A stretch of 64,000 nt of DNA from Vibrio chagasii (lineage in GTDB: Bacteria; Pseudomonadota; Gammaproteobacteria; Enterobacterales; Vibrionaceae): positions 434,001 to 498,000 of the forward strand of contig NZ_AP025466.1 in NCBI RefSeq assembly GCF_024347355.1. The letters run 5' to 3'. The notes below the pieces were generated by a model, which did not search any database, was not told where the DNA came from, and saw only the letters and a program-made list of their open reading frames with translations. A program made the position numbers and the translations under genes. Positions 17,439 to 25,979 of this stretch are shown one piece after another (within the stretch, counting starts at the first letter, position 1; each line of letters begins with the position of its first letter).

Positions 17439-18802
17439 TTGGCGAGTTCATACCCTTCAAGGATGGTTTGTAACCTAAGCCATCCTTGCCATAACGTCTT
17501 TATAGAAGCGCGACCTGTTCGCTTGGTATTCTTCCAACCACCTAACCGAGCAATACCGTTGTAAGCCCATGATATATTAGGCGCTTCTTTCGGTAGTTTT
17601 TTGCTCTCCAACTTGAGCCACATTAACTTCCACGCTTTGCCTTTTAATATCTGCTCACAACTGCTCTTAGATAACTCGTCTGATTCATTCATAAACCTCA
17701 ACTGGAGTAACCGAGTCGCGATAAAAGCCAAAACGACGCTGAGCCTTTCTAAGTTATCCTTACTTTGCATTCTCAGTTGCTCAACTTCAGTCCCTTCACT
17801 TTTCCAGACTTTATGAAAATCTTCTATCAGCCAGCGCCGCTCATAATAACTGACGATTTTGAGTGCCTCTTCCTTGCTCGTTATCGGCTCTGAAGTCAGT
17901 AAGTGCCATGCGAGCTTATTACCACTCTCTCCTTGTTCTATACATCCCACGTAGTAAAGCGGAATGTTATCGAACTCTTTCTTGTTAGCAGGAGACTTGA
18001 GTGTCACGGGGGCATATTTGATATCTAAATGAGCCTTGCGAGCTTTACGACCGCCTTTTTGCGGTATTTCGAGCACTTTCTCTCCGGCTGATAACAGGGT
18101 AGAAGCATAGCTATAAAGACGATTATCGTGCTCTTCAATACAGCGGCTTTGCATTGAGCGAACGAGGAACCTTTGTTGTTGCTCTCGCTTGTAAGTGAGG
18201 TATTCAAATAGGTCGGCTTCTCTATCGCACACAGAAATGACATCCGAAATTTTATCGCCAAGTCGCTCAGCGACATGGCGAGAGGCTTGTTCCCACTTAT
18301 AACTTTCTTTCTCTTTGTATGGTCGAGTCGCATGCTGGTGCCTTTGACCTCGCTTTTCTATATCACGAGTCCAGCGCTGTTGTTCAATTAAACCAATAAC
18401 AGATTGAGTGTCGGGAGCAAAAAGTAAGGTTGAGTGTACAAACATGGCGCGATGTCGATTGCCTTGATTAGAGTGCCCGAGTTCATCTCGAATGCTGCGA
18501 TGGGAGTAACTGAGAGAAGTGGTGTCTTCTAAGGCAAGAAGTGTTTGTTGCTCTAATGCTTCTTGTGCGGTGACATAAAAACCCGCTTCTGCGATATCTT
18601 CTGCTTTGATTTGCTCATTACGGATGAAGCGATAAGCCCCTTCCATTTCAGCAGGGGATATAATGAGTTTCGAGACGGGTACGCCAGGCTGCTCGGCCAG
18701 TGAGGCTGCGAGAGCAACGAGTCTTTGAGTGCGTCTAGGGTCATTAAGGTGGGCTTGACCGAACTGTTTTTGTGCCCAAAGGGTTGGCTCTATATAGGTC
18801 AT
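17426..18802 (-). CDS. IS4-family transposase (Tn5-like), copy 1
   Basis: A DDE transposase clearly homologous to Tn5 Tnp. Counting from an in-frame ATG six codons upstream (18820): Asp99 in LEDTTSLSY, Asp199 in CDREADLF, and Glu333 in the YREK signature (Tyr326, Arg329, Glu333, Lys340). DPRR near residue 27-30, GAYRFIRN near 61-68 and IARLGGW near the C-terminus are further matches. I chose the ATG at 18802 because AAGGA lies 8 bases before it. The 458-residue length is slightly below Tn5 Tnp (476). The frame is intact, so the element may be active. It differs from copy 2 at one residue (Ile/Val in CEQ-I/V-LKG). Confidence 0.95.
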   Translation of the reverse strand: MTYIEPTLWAQKQFGQAHLNDPRRTQRLVALAASLAEQPGVPVSKLIISPAEMEGAYRFIRNEQIKAEDIAEAGFYVTAQEALEQQTLLALEDTTSLSYSHRSIRDELGHSNQGNRHRAMFVHSTLLFAPDTQSVIGLIEQQRWTRDIEKRGQRHQHATRPYKEKESYKWEQASRHVAERLGDKISDVISVCDREADLFEYLTYKREQQQRFLVRSMQSRCIEEHDNRLYSYASTLLSAGEKVLEIPQKGGRKARKAHLDIKYAPVTLKSPANKKEFDNIPLYYVGCIEQGESGNKLAWHLLTSEPITSKEEALKIVSYYERRWLIEDFHKVWKSEGTEVEQLRMQSKDNLERLSVVLAFIATRLLQLRFMNESDELSKSSCEQILKGKAWKLMWLKLESKKLPKEAPNISWAYNGIARLGGWKNTKRTGRASIKTLWQGWLRLQTILEGYELAKSLD

Positions 18803-18863
18803 GATAATCATCCTTGTCATTGCTTAGATGATCAGATCATGAAACCTAAAAATAGTTCAAAAA

Positions 18864-18890
18864 AAATCCCCAAGCGTGGCTTAGGGATTT
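18864..18890 (-). terminator. Inward-facing terminator ahead of transposase, copy 1
   Basis: Stem AAATCCC / GGGATTT extended by AAGC/GCTT after one mismatch, with a 3-base loop. On the minus strand it runs into eight T. It lies between the right end of the IS and the transposase start, so it would stop transcripts entering from the flanking operon. Confidence 0.75.
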
Positions 18891-18905
18891 GTGTATAAGA
18901 GACAG

Positions 18906-18925
18906 CCTCATATGAGGAGCCTTTT
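18906..18925. terminator. Right half of fruA/araC-type terminator
   Basis: cctcatatgaggagccttttt: the right target duplication (18906-18917) plus the right arm and T-run of the original terminator. See the left half at 17385-17402. Confidence 0.75.
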
Positions 18926-18927
18926 TG

Positions 18928-19962
18928 TTATTCGCTATCTTGGGTCGTTAAAATGGGCAACTGGAAAGAGAAAGTCACCCCTTCTACATCGTCATCATCT
19001 ATATGGCGAATCATCTCCACTAAATAGCCATTCACGTCTAACTGCAAGCCTTGTTGCTCAACCGCGTTAAACTGCGCTTCTAAAGCCGTGCTGTAGGCGA
19101 CATCGGAAACCAGATACACATCGCTACACAAGTAGTATCCTTCTGGAATGATCATATCGTAACGCTCTTTAGCCACTTGCCAGTTACCGATTTCAGCGTC
19201 TATGTCGTCCCACTTGTTTCTCATCTGCTTAATTGGTGTTGTGCCCATGAGTTGTGTTGATTTCAGACCGTACATTTCAAACACGGTATCCCAATCAGGA
19301 TCGTCTAGCTTAAGCTTCTGCATACCGCGCTCTGGATACCAAACTAATTCTGTCGGCATCGACTTAACCAGCTCTTTTTCGATGGAAGACTGCACCCCCG
19401 GATGTGCCAATCTCTGGATGAAATCGGCAGTCTCCTTGGGAGTCGCGTTGTAACCCATTTCTCGAATGTGCTTTGCCGTCACGCCCAACTCACGCTTGAG
19501 CGCCTTGCCTAACGACTGTGATGATGAGAATCCACAATACTGAGCTATCTCAATAACGCTCCATGGCTCGTCATTGATCAACAGGCTAACCGCAATCTGT
19601 AGACGCACTCGGCTCAGGTACTGCCCCGGCGTTTCATTAAACAGCTCAGTAAACTGACGATGAAAGTGGTATGGCGAAATCGCGCTTTCGGTTGCGATCT
19701 CTTCCCAAGTACGACGTTCACCCCACTCTTCATGCATTAAATTAAGTGCATGGCTAAAGCGTTTTTGGAGGTGCTCTGGCAAAGATTCCACTAACGCAAT
19801 CTCAGGCACCAGCTTAAAGCCAGGCACTGATTGATAGTCAGGTTTGCTCTGTTGCGTCATACGGTCTTTGTTCTCAGGCATAGAAGCTCTTGTCTCTGTC
19901 GACTTGATCGAATTCGATCGCTTGGCTTCACTATCGTCTTTGTCCTTTATAAAATCAATCAT
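18928..19962 (-). CDS. AraC-family regulator with GyrI-like effector domain
   Basis: A 344-residue regulator. A polar N-terminal extension (about 1-70) precedes two AraC-type helix-turn-helix motifs (about 80-170, with ISPYHFHRQF and VIEIAQYCGFSS). The C-terminal part (about 200-344) looks like the GyrI/SOUL-like small-molecule-binding domain of Rob/SoxS-type multidrug regulators. Its start overlaps the RND gene stop by four bases, making it the last gene of the efflux operon and a candidate local regulator of it. The domain order (DNA-binding first) is as in Rob. The terminator beyond it is broken by the IS. Confidence 0.85.
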   Translation of the reverse strand: MIDFIKDKDDSEAKRSNSIKSTETRASMPENKDRMTQQSKPDYQSVPGFKLVPEIALVESLPEHLQKRFSHALNLMHEEWGERRTWEEIATESAISPYHFHRQFTELFNETPGQYLSRVRLQIAVSLLINDEPWSVIEIAQYCGFSSSQSLGKALKRELGVTAKHIREMGYNATPKETADFIQRLAHPGVQSSIEKELVKSMPTELVWYPERGMQKLKLDDPDWDTVFEMYGLKSTQLMGTTPIKQMRNKWDDIDAEIGNWQVAKERYDMIIPEGYYLCSDVYLVSDVAYSTALEAQFNAVEQQGLQLDVNGYLVEMIRHIDDDDVEGVTFSFQLPILTTQDSE

Positions 19963-22900
19963 GAGCGCTCCAAAGTGAGCTGTGCCTGTACATGTGATTC
20001 TTGTTCGACCTGCTCTTTTTCAATAAGCTCTTCAGCTTGAGGCGCTTTTCGGCAAAACAGACCAAGCAACACAGGTATCAAGATCAACGTTACCGCAGTA
20101 GCAAACAGTTCACCAAATACCAAGGATACCGCTGCAGGCTTTAGGTATTGTGCTTGTTCTGCCGTTTCACTTAGTAACGGCAACAAGCCGCACACAGTGG
20201 TTATCGTGGTTAAGAAGATCGCCCTCAAACGGCTGGTGCCCGCAATGACTAACGCCTTCTGAAGTGGCACGCCTTGGCGATATTCCGTATTAAAACGCGT
20301 GATCAGCACCAACGAGTCGTTAATCACGATCCCCGTCATGGCCATCATACCGAACATTGAAAGAATGCTGATCGGCAAGTCCATCAAGTAATGACCAAAA
20401 ATCGCACCTGCGAATCCAAATGGGATGACTGCCATGATAATCATTGGTTGCCAGTAAGACTTCAAAGGCACCGCCAACAAGATATAGATCATCAGCAGAG
20501 TCAGAATCATTGCGGATTTAAAGCCATCCGACACTTCCCCTATCTCTTCAAACTCACCGCCCGCTTTGATGGTTACGCTTGGATATTGAAGGTGCAGAGA
20601 CTCAATCGTATCTTCAAGTTGCTCACGTGTTTTTTCTGGTGATTGCAGGTCACGGTTTTGCTTCCAATAGAGGTTAATCACTTGCTCTCGGTCTCGACGA
20701 TAAACCACTTGCGGTTCTTGCTCGTGACGGAACTCAGCAATATCACCCATCATCACGCTACCACCGTTCGGCAACATGATAATGGCTTGCTGTAGCTGAG
20801 CTAAGGTTCTGCGCTCATCCCTAGGGTATTGCAGCAATACTTTGGTCTCTTGTCCGTTTTCTAAAAGACGATGAACTTCCCTTTCGCCAAATGCTTCGTC
20901 TGCAAGTTGAGCTAGCGTGACTTGCGTTAAGCCAAGCTGCTGACCATATTGATTCAGCACCAAACGAACTTGTGGTAAACCATCCTGACCATCATCGTAA
21001 ACATCCGAAACACCTTTTAAGGACGCTAAAGTATCTGCTAGCTGTTCACTGACACGAGACGCCAATTCACGATCGTTGGAAGAGATCGTTAAGAATGTGC
21101 CACCAGCAGGCTCCTCTGCTGCGCTGAATTTCACCGAGTAAGCGCCTTCAATTTGCCCAGTGATTTCTCGCCATTGCTTCAGCAGTAAATTGCCCGGCAA
21201 TAAGCTTAAAGATTCATTGGTAAGCTCGGCAGTGACTTCAATTTCCCCATAACCATCTGACCACGCGAGCAGGTTTACGACGGGCTTCTCTTGTAATGGA
21301 TAATCTTCCATTAAGCCTTTCTCAACCTGGGTCATCGCTTGCTCTACTTGCAACAAAGCTTGGCGCTGCAGTGGTAACGGCGCACCATCTTCTAGCTCAA
21401 TAACAGCCGTAATGTAACGCCCCGGAATTTCAGGGAACAGCGCACTTCGAATCGCCCCATTCGACCACATGCCATAAGCCAGTGAGATAACCGCGACAAA
21501 CCCAAGCAAAGACGCCCCTTTGTAACCGAGTGCAAACTCCAATATTGGCTTATAGATGTTGAGATTGAACCACTGCAAACCGCCTTGAGCGGCGTTCTGA
21601 ACCTTGGCAAAAATACTGGTCGATGGCTTTTTCACTGAAAGCTGAGCCAAGTGTGACGGCAAAATAAATTTGCTTTCAATCAACGAGAAGATCAAAGCGA
21701 AGATCACCACGGCCGAAAACCCAGCAAGCACCTTGGCTAACTCATTGTTAATCCAGAGCATTGGAGAAAATGCAGCAATAGTTGTCAACACACCAAATAC
21801 AGTTGTCACTGAGACGGAATGCACGCCCTGCCAAGCGGCTTTCTTTCCGTTTATATTAGGAGAATAGCCTGTGCTACGCGTCCGTTTTTCATGTATCGCT
21901 TCCCCCACAACCACGGCATCATCCACTAGTACTCCGAGTACCAAGATAAAACCAAACAAGGTGATGTCGTTGATGCTGTAGTTAAACCACTGCATTGCGG
22001 CAAGCGTCCCTGTGAACGCAATCGGGATGCCCATAGCGACCCAAAACGCGAGCCTAATCTCAAGAAATATCCCAAGTAGGATCAGTACAATTAGTAAGCC
22101 TTGCCAGGCGTTTTCGCTCAAACGAAACAGCTGTTCTTCAATGTAAGGCGCCATATCAGCCATGGTATTCAGCTCAATATCCGAAGGTAGAATCGCTCGT
22201 TGTGCATCCAGTGTTTCACTGATTGCTTCGCTGACTTTAAGTAGGTTATCGGTTTGGCTAGTACTGACCAACAAAGCGATGGCGTTAGAACCGTTGTTAC
22301 GCACGATAGAACCACTGAATTGGTAGCCACGGGTTAGCTTGGCAATGTCTCCCAAGCGTATTTCTCCATTACTTCCCGAAATCACGACAAGCTGATTGAG
22401 CTTCTGTAAATCATCGGCATAACCGTCACCACGAATCACCATTCGGCCTTTGTCACTAATTAGCTCGCCGCTACGAGACTCAAGTGAACGCTGCTCAACT
22501 AAACCTGCAAGATCTTCCAAGCTCAATCCCAGCGCCTTGAGTTGGTCTGGATCTGGCTCGATCACCAACTGAGGCGTTCGAGTTCCCCAGTTTGAGACCA
22601 TGGAAATTTGAGGGTTCTTCTTCAGCGCTTGTTCAAGTTGCTTAGCAATAGGTTGTAACTCTTCATCGGTTCTTGGGCCTGACACCACAACAAACGCGGC
22701 TAAGTTGGTAAATTCATTGCGCACCACTTGCGGTCTTTCTGCTTGCACGGGAAAGCCGTTGATGGCGTTAACTTGGTTACGAATGTCATCCAACAGCTTG
22801 TCTAAGTCTGTGCTGCTGGTTTTACGTACCACGACCCGAGACACGCCAGCACTCGATTGGCTAGTGATCTGTTTGATGCCTGCTATGCCGCTGATCGACT

Positions 22901-23108
22901 CTTCGATTCGTTGCGTTACGCTCTCATCAATTTGTTGTGCAGTACCGCCAGGATACGCCACAGTAATACTGATTGATGATGGTGCAATTTGCGGGAACGA
23001 CTCGACACGCAACTGCCCAAACGCCAACACACCGCTGATAACAATCGCCATCATCAACAAATTGGCAGCGACTGGGTTATTAATGAACCATCTTGTCATC
23101 CAACTCAT
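19959..23108 (-). CDS. RND-family efflux permease
   Basis: A 1049-residue inner-membrane pump of the hydrophobe/amphiphile class. It begins with a first TM (NNPVAANLLMMAIVISGV), then a large periplasmic loop, TM2-6 with the proton-relay aspartates in GVLVDDAVVVGEAI (about residue 400), a second half beginning near 530, a second periplasmic loop and five last TMs. Substrate cannot be told from sequence. It overlaps the adaptor gene by four bases. No outer-membrane channel is encoded here, so it presumably uses a shared TolC-type protein. Confidence 0.92.
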   Translation of the reverse strand: MSWMTRWFINNPVAANLLMMAIVISGVLAFGQLRVESFPQIAPSSISITVAYPGGTAQQIDESVTQRIEESISGIAGIKQITSQSSAGVSRVVVRKTSSTDLDKLLDDIRNQVNAINGFPVQAERPQVVRNEFTNLAAFVVVSGPRTDEELQPIAKQLEQALKKNPQISMVSNWGTRTPQLVIEPDPDQLKALGLSLEDLAGLVEQRSLESRSGELISDKGRMVIRGDGYADDLQKLNQLVVISGSNGEIRLGDIAKLTRGYQFSGSIVRNNGSNAIALLVSTSQTDNLLKVSEAISETLDAQRAILPSDIELNTMADMAPYIEEQLFRLSENAWQGLLIVLILLGIFLEIRLAFWVAMGIPIAFTGTLAAMQWFNYSINDITLFGFILVLGVLVDDAVVVGEAIHEKRTRSTGYSPNINGKKAAWQGVHSVSVTTVFGVLTTIAAFSPMLWINNELAKVLAGFSAVVIFALIFSLIESKFILPSHLAQLSVKKPSTSIFAKVQNAAQGGLQWFNLNIYKPILEFALGYKGASLLGFVAVISLAYGMWSNGAIRSALFPEIPGRYITAVIELEDGAPLPLQRQALLQVEQAMTQVEKGLMEDYPLQEKPVVNLLAWSDGYGEIEVTAELTNESLSLLPGNLLLKQWREITGQIEGAYSVKFSAAEEPAGGTFLTISSNDRELASRVSEQLADTLASLKGVSDVYDDGQDGLPQVRLVLNQYGQQLGLTQVTLAQLADEAFGEREVHRLLENGQETKVLLQYPRDERRTLAQLQQAIIMLPNGGSVMMGDIAEFRHEQEPQVVYRRDREQVINLYWKQNRDLQSPEKTREQLEDTIESLHLQYPSVTIKAGGEFEEIGEVSDGFKSAMILTLLMIYILLAVPLKSYWQPMIIMAVIPFGFAGAIFGHYLMDLPISILSMFGMMAMTGIVINDSLVLITRFNTEYRQGVPLQKALVIAGTSRLRAIFLTTITTVCGLLPLLSETAEQAQYLKPAAVSLVFGELFATAVTLILIPVLLGLFCRKAPQAEELIEKEQVEQESHVQAQLTLERS

Positions 23109-24280
23109 TGGTTTGATTCCTTAATCTGTGTGACATCAGATTTACTCGCGAGCATGGCTTCAGAATGGATTCCATTGAACCTAGGCGCGACTTGTTTACC
23201 GATAAGCATGGAAGAAAGTGGATACTGCACCACACGGCGAGGCTCATCACTTCGATGATTGAAGCGAATATCAAGCTCTTGGCTGCCTTGACCAATAAGT
23301 GTTACCAACTCTTTTCGTAAACGGTCTTCTGTGTCCAACGTCCACACATACCCGTCTCGGGTCATCGCACTCAGAGGTATGCTAATCACATCATCTTGTA
23401 GACCTAGGTTAACCACAGCTTGAACCTGCTGATTAGGGAAAAGCCTAGGCTTATCGTGGTCAGGATTTTTAACCGACAGCACGACTTGTCTTTGGCGAGT
23501 CACCGAATCCACTTCTGGCGACACATAGCGCACCTTCGCCGGCCATTGGTTCCCAGAACGACTCACGACACGAATGCTCGGCTTAACCAAGGCAGCTTGT
23601 ACTTGTTGCCAATGCAATTCAGAGATTGGAAGCTCGATATCAATCGAATCACTGGCGGCTAACTCAAAGGTCACTTGCCCCGCCTCTACCCACTCTCTTG
23701 GGCTAATGTGGCGTTTCATGACCACAGCATCAAAAGGCGCCGTAATCACTGACTCTTCGACTAGCTTCTTCGCACTGACATACGCCTGTTTGGCTTGTTG
23801 CAGGTTAGCTTTCGCTGCAAGCACTTGAGGCTCTCTGCGTGCAAAGGACGAACTTGTTTTTGGGTTGAGCATTTTAAGAGCGACAGTCTGTTCATGCTTA
23901 GCCTGTTTCAATTCCAACTCAGCTTGCTTTAACGCACTTAACGCTTGCGCCAAGTTCGCATCAACGGCGCTGGTATCTAACCTCGCCAACACGTCGCCCT
24001 TAGTCACTAGCTGTCCCGGTTCAATGTTTTCATTCAGCCACTTAAGTTGCGCACTACTCGACGCTTTAAGTTGAATTGGCCAACGAGCAGCGGTTAAGCC
24101 AAGTACCGTTAACGTCGATTCGTGCTGCGAAGGTGTCACCTCCAATACAGAAACCGGTGCCAGTACTGCTTGTTTCTTCACTGGCTCTACTACCTCAGGT
24201 TCCAATTCATCGACAACAATCAAGGCAGCAAAGATAGCCGCACAACCGACTAATACCGAAAGTGGCTTTTTAAACTTCAT
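23105..24280 (-). CDS. RND periplasmic adaptor (membrane fusion protein)
   Basis: A 391-residue HlyD/AcrA-type adaptor. An N-terminal signal/anchor helix (about 7-25) is followed by a lipoyl half-motif (LNENIEPGQLVTKGDVLARLDTSAVD is visible at about 78-103), an alpha-helical hairpin rich in Ala/Gln/Lys (about 104-165), the second lipoyl half (VITAPFDAVV), and beta-barrel and membrane-proximal domains. An AAGGAG site precedes the ATG. It overlaps the upstream gene by 11 bases and the RND gene by four. Confidence 0.93.
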   Translation of the reverse strand: MKFKKPLSVLVGCAAIFAALIVVDELEPEVVEPVKKQAVLAPVSVLEVTPSQHESTLTVLGLTAARWPIQLKASSSAQLKWLNENIEPGQLVTKGDVLARLDTSAVDANLAQALSALKQAELELKQAKHEQTVALKMLNPKTSSSFARREPQVLAAKANLQQAKQAYVSAKKLVEESVITAPFDAVVMKRHISPREWVEAGQVTFELAASDSIDIELPISELHWQQVQAALVKPSIRVVSRSGNQWPAKVRYVSPEVDSVTRQRQVVLSVKNPDHDKPRLFPNQQVQAVVNLGLQDDVISIPLSAMTRDGYVWTLDTEDRLRKELVTLIGQGSQELDIRFNHRSDEPRRVVQYPLSSMLIGKQVAPRFNGIHSEAMLASKSDVTQIKESNQ

Positions 24281-25169
24281 AAGGCATCTCCTTGGTAGCC
24301 TGTTGGACAGAGGTATGATTGAGTCGCTGACTGATTTCAGTAAGACGAGAAAGGGTTTGCAGTGTAATTGGTAGCATCACTACGGTTTCAACAAACTCCA
24401 GTGAATAAGTAACGATAGAGAACACTTGTCCTGCAGTCGGCTCGATAAGCTTACTCACCATCCACAAATTGCCCACGACTGCGCCAAACAAAACGGTAAA
24501 GATCAGTCCGTAGACAATCGCCTCAGTATCTGAAAGCTTGATTTCACATTGTTTTAAGCGTTCAAAGTGCCAACGAAGCGCTGATAAGCGAACACCGCTC
24601 AACAGTTGAACCTGCTGTTCGACTTGATCGTTGAATTGGCCATTAAGTTGGGTAAAGGTTCGGTGGAACGCGCCATAAATCGCGAGCATCGATAGCCCTG
24701 CAAACAACATGCAAAGCGCCAATGAGAAATGGAATGTAGAGAGAATCACCACTGTCGCAACAAGCTGTACCACTGCCGTCATCAGAGCAGGCAAATCGTC
24801 TTCTAAGAAATCAACCAGCTCACGCGACATTGTGAGACGAGCGTCTTTGGTTGATAAAGATAAGCCACGCAGGTTTCGCTCCACGATATTCGCCAGTTTG
24901 ACACGAATAGCGCCATATACACGGGTATCGTAGAAACGACGAACGACACTGATGATCACCAGTACAAAAAGGATCAATGCCAGCATCATCAAGGGCTGGA
25001 AGCTTTGGTTTAACACACCGTCGATGGCGTAACCAATAAACAGCGGCAGCAGAATAAGCATCACGTTTTCAGCTAAAACCATTAACCAAGTCGAAGCGAC
25101 CTTTAATGGGTTAAGCCGAATAATCGTTAGCAGAGAGATGGGATGTTTGAATAGCATTATTGAGCCCAT
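24270..25169 (-). CDS. ABC-type six-TM domain protein without ATPase domain
   Basis: About 300 residues with five to six hydrophobic helices arranged like an ABC exporter membrane domain (family ABC_membrane_3): LLPLFIGYAIDGVL after the first helix pair, a long cytoplasmic stretch around residues 80-120 and further helices to about 285. No Walker A, signature or Walker B motif is present, and no ATPase gene is adjacent. It is first in the efflux operon, and overlaps the adaptor start. The start is uncertain: ATG at 25169 or 25157, or TTG at 25196; none has a strong ribosome site. Confidence 0.78.
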   Translation of the reverse strand: MGSIMLFKHPISLLTIIRLNPLKVASTWLMVLAENVMLILLPLFIGYAIDGVLNQSFQPLMMLALILFVLVIISVVRRFYDTRVYGAIRVKLANIVERNLRGLSLSTKDARLTMSRELVDFLEDDLPALMTAVVQLVATVVILSTFHFSLALCMLFAGLSMLAIYGAFHRTFTQLNGQFNDQVEQQVQLLSGVRLSALRWHFERLKQCEIKLSDTEAIVYGLIFTVLFGAVVGNLWMVSKLIEPTAGQVFSIVTYSLEFVETVVMLPITLQTLSRLTEISQRLNHTSVQQATKEMPYEV

Positions 25170-25352
25170 AAATGAATATGGCGTCAGTATTACCAATTCG
25201 GCATGGGAAAAAGTGTCCCAGATTGCTGTATTGGGAAATCACATGCAATTCAAGGGCAGCAAACCCTATAGGCGACGAACTTAATTACATTAATTAGAGG
25301 GAAGTTCAGACAGGAAGGTTGAATTTATCGAAGTGGAAACTGGGATAACTCA

Positions 25353-25424
25353 CCCGACAGAAGAAAACAATGATTCGCTTATGTTTGGTACAAACGTATT
25401 GTTTATTAGGTACGTACTGTCGGG
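25353..25424. repeat. Nested three-tier inverted repeat
   Basis: Three concentric repeats share one axis: CCCGACAG (25353-25360) with CTGTCGGG (25417-25424), AAACAAT (25365-25371) with ATTGTTT (25398-25404), and GTTTG (25383-25387) with CAAAC (25391-25395). It lies just past the stop of the DOPA-dioxygenase-like gene and before the efflux operon. No T-tract follows, so it is not an ordinary terminator. Confidence 0.6.
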
Positions 25425-25435
25425 CGTAAATTAAA

Positions 25436-25759
25436 TTAGCTACTTAGCGTGTCTTCAAATACACCTAGCTCACGGCCAAGCCAGATCGCACGTACTGTAT
25501 GGTCTAATGTTTCTTCACCACCAGTTACTGGGTGAATCAGCACCGACATATCACCGCGCTCTTGCTCAAGCCATTCCACGATGCCTGACTCTTTGTTGGC
25601 AAAATGAATCTCAAACATCGGCATTTTATGTGGGCCAACCAAACGTTGTACTAAAGGAAAAACCTCTAATACATCTTTACGCTCAGATAGAATCTTTTGA
25701 CGAAGTGTTTCTGCTTGCTCCGCAAATCGCAGAGGGAAATAAACATGACCGTGGTACAT
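25436..25759 (-). CDS. DOPA 4,5-dioxygenase family protein
   Basis: A compact 107-residue protein matching the DOPA 4,5-dioxygenase family (extradiol-type, small form). Histidines recur in the family pattern: HGHVYF at the N-terminus, GPHKMPMFEIHF near 43-54, and LIHPVTGG..DHT near 75-88, presumed to bind iron. Bacterial members have no well-established substrate. It is monocistronic, and the efflux operon upstream on the same strand is far enough to be separate. Confidence 0.82.
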   Translation of the reverse strand: MYHGHVYFPLRFAEQAETLRQKILSERKDVLEVFPLVQRLVGPHKMPMFEIHFANKESGIVEWLEQERGDMSVLIHPVTGGEETLDHTVRAIWLGRELGVFEDTLSS

Positions 25760-25907
25760 GGCACAATCCTTTAGAATTATGATGACGCGATTTTATACCT
25801 AAATAGCCTGCAATAGCTAAATCTAAATATGATAAGTCAGCCAAAATCAGTACTTACGATTTTAACGATGTATCACAGTTCTAGGATGTCTTTTGCACAA
25901 AAGAAAA

Positions 25908-25935
25908 GCGCCATACATAACCTTATGCATGGCGC
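25908..25935 (-). terminator. Intrinsic terminator after NDH-2-like gene
   Basis: Stem gcgccatacat / atgcatggcgc with one mismatch and a T-rich tail on the minus strand (TTTTCTTTT). Confidence 0.75.
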
Positions 25936-25979
25936 TCATTGAAGTAGCAACTTGAGGGTAAGCCTCAAACCTACCTACG

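Larger units (their letters stand above)
17403..18905 (-). mobile_element. IS4-family, IS50/Tn5-like insertion sequence, copy 1
   Basis: A complete 1503-bp element with ends CTGTCTCTTGATCACAAGT (left) and, inverted, CTGTCTCTTATACACAAAT (right). The first nine bases are identical, and both ends closely resemble the inner and outer ends of Tn5/IS50. It carries one transposase gene on the minus strand, a terminator hairpin just inside the right end and a subterminal inverted repeat at the left end. It is flanked by a 12-bp direct repeat. Copy 2 at 40288-41790 has the same length, and I noticed only two base differences. Confidence 0.93.

Noticed and set aside
17601..17816. Plus-strand reading frames opposite the transposases and other genes
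   Set aside because: They are antisense shadows of conserved coding sequence, and lack ribosome sites and family features.
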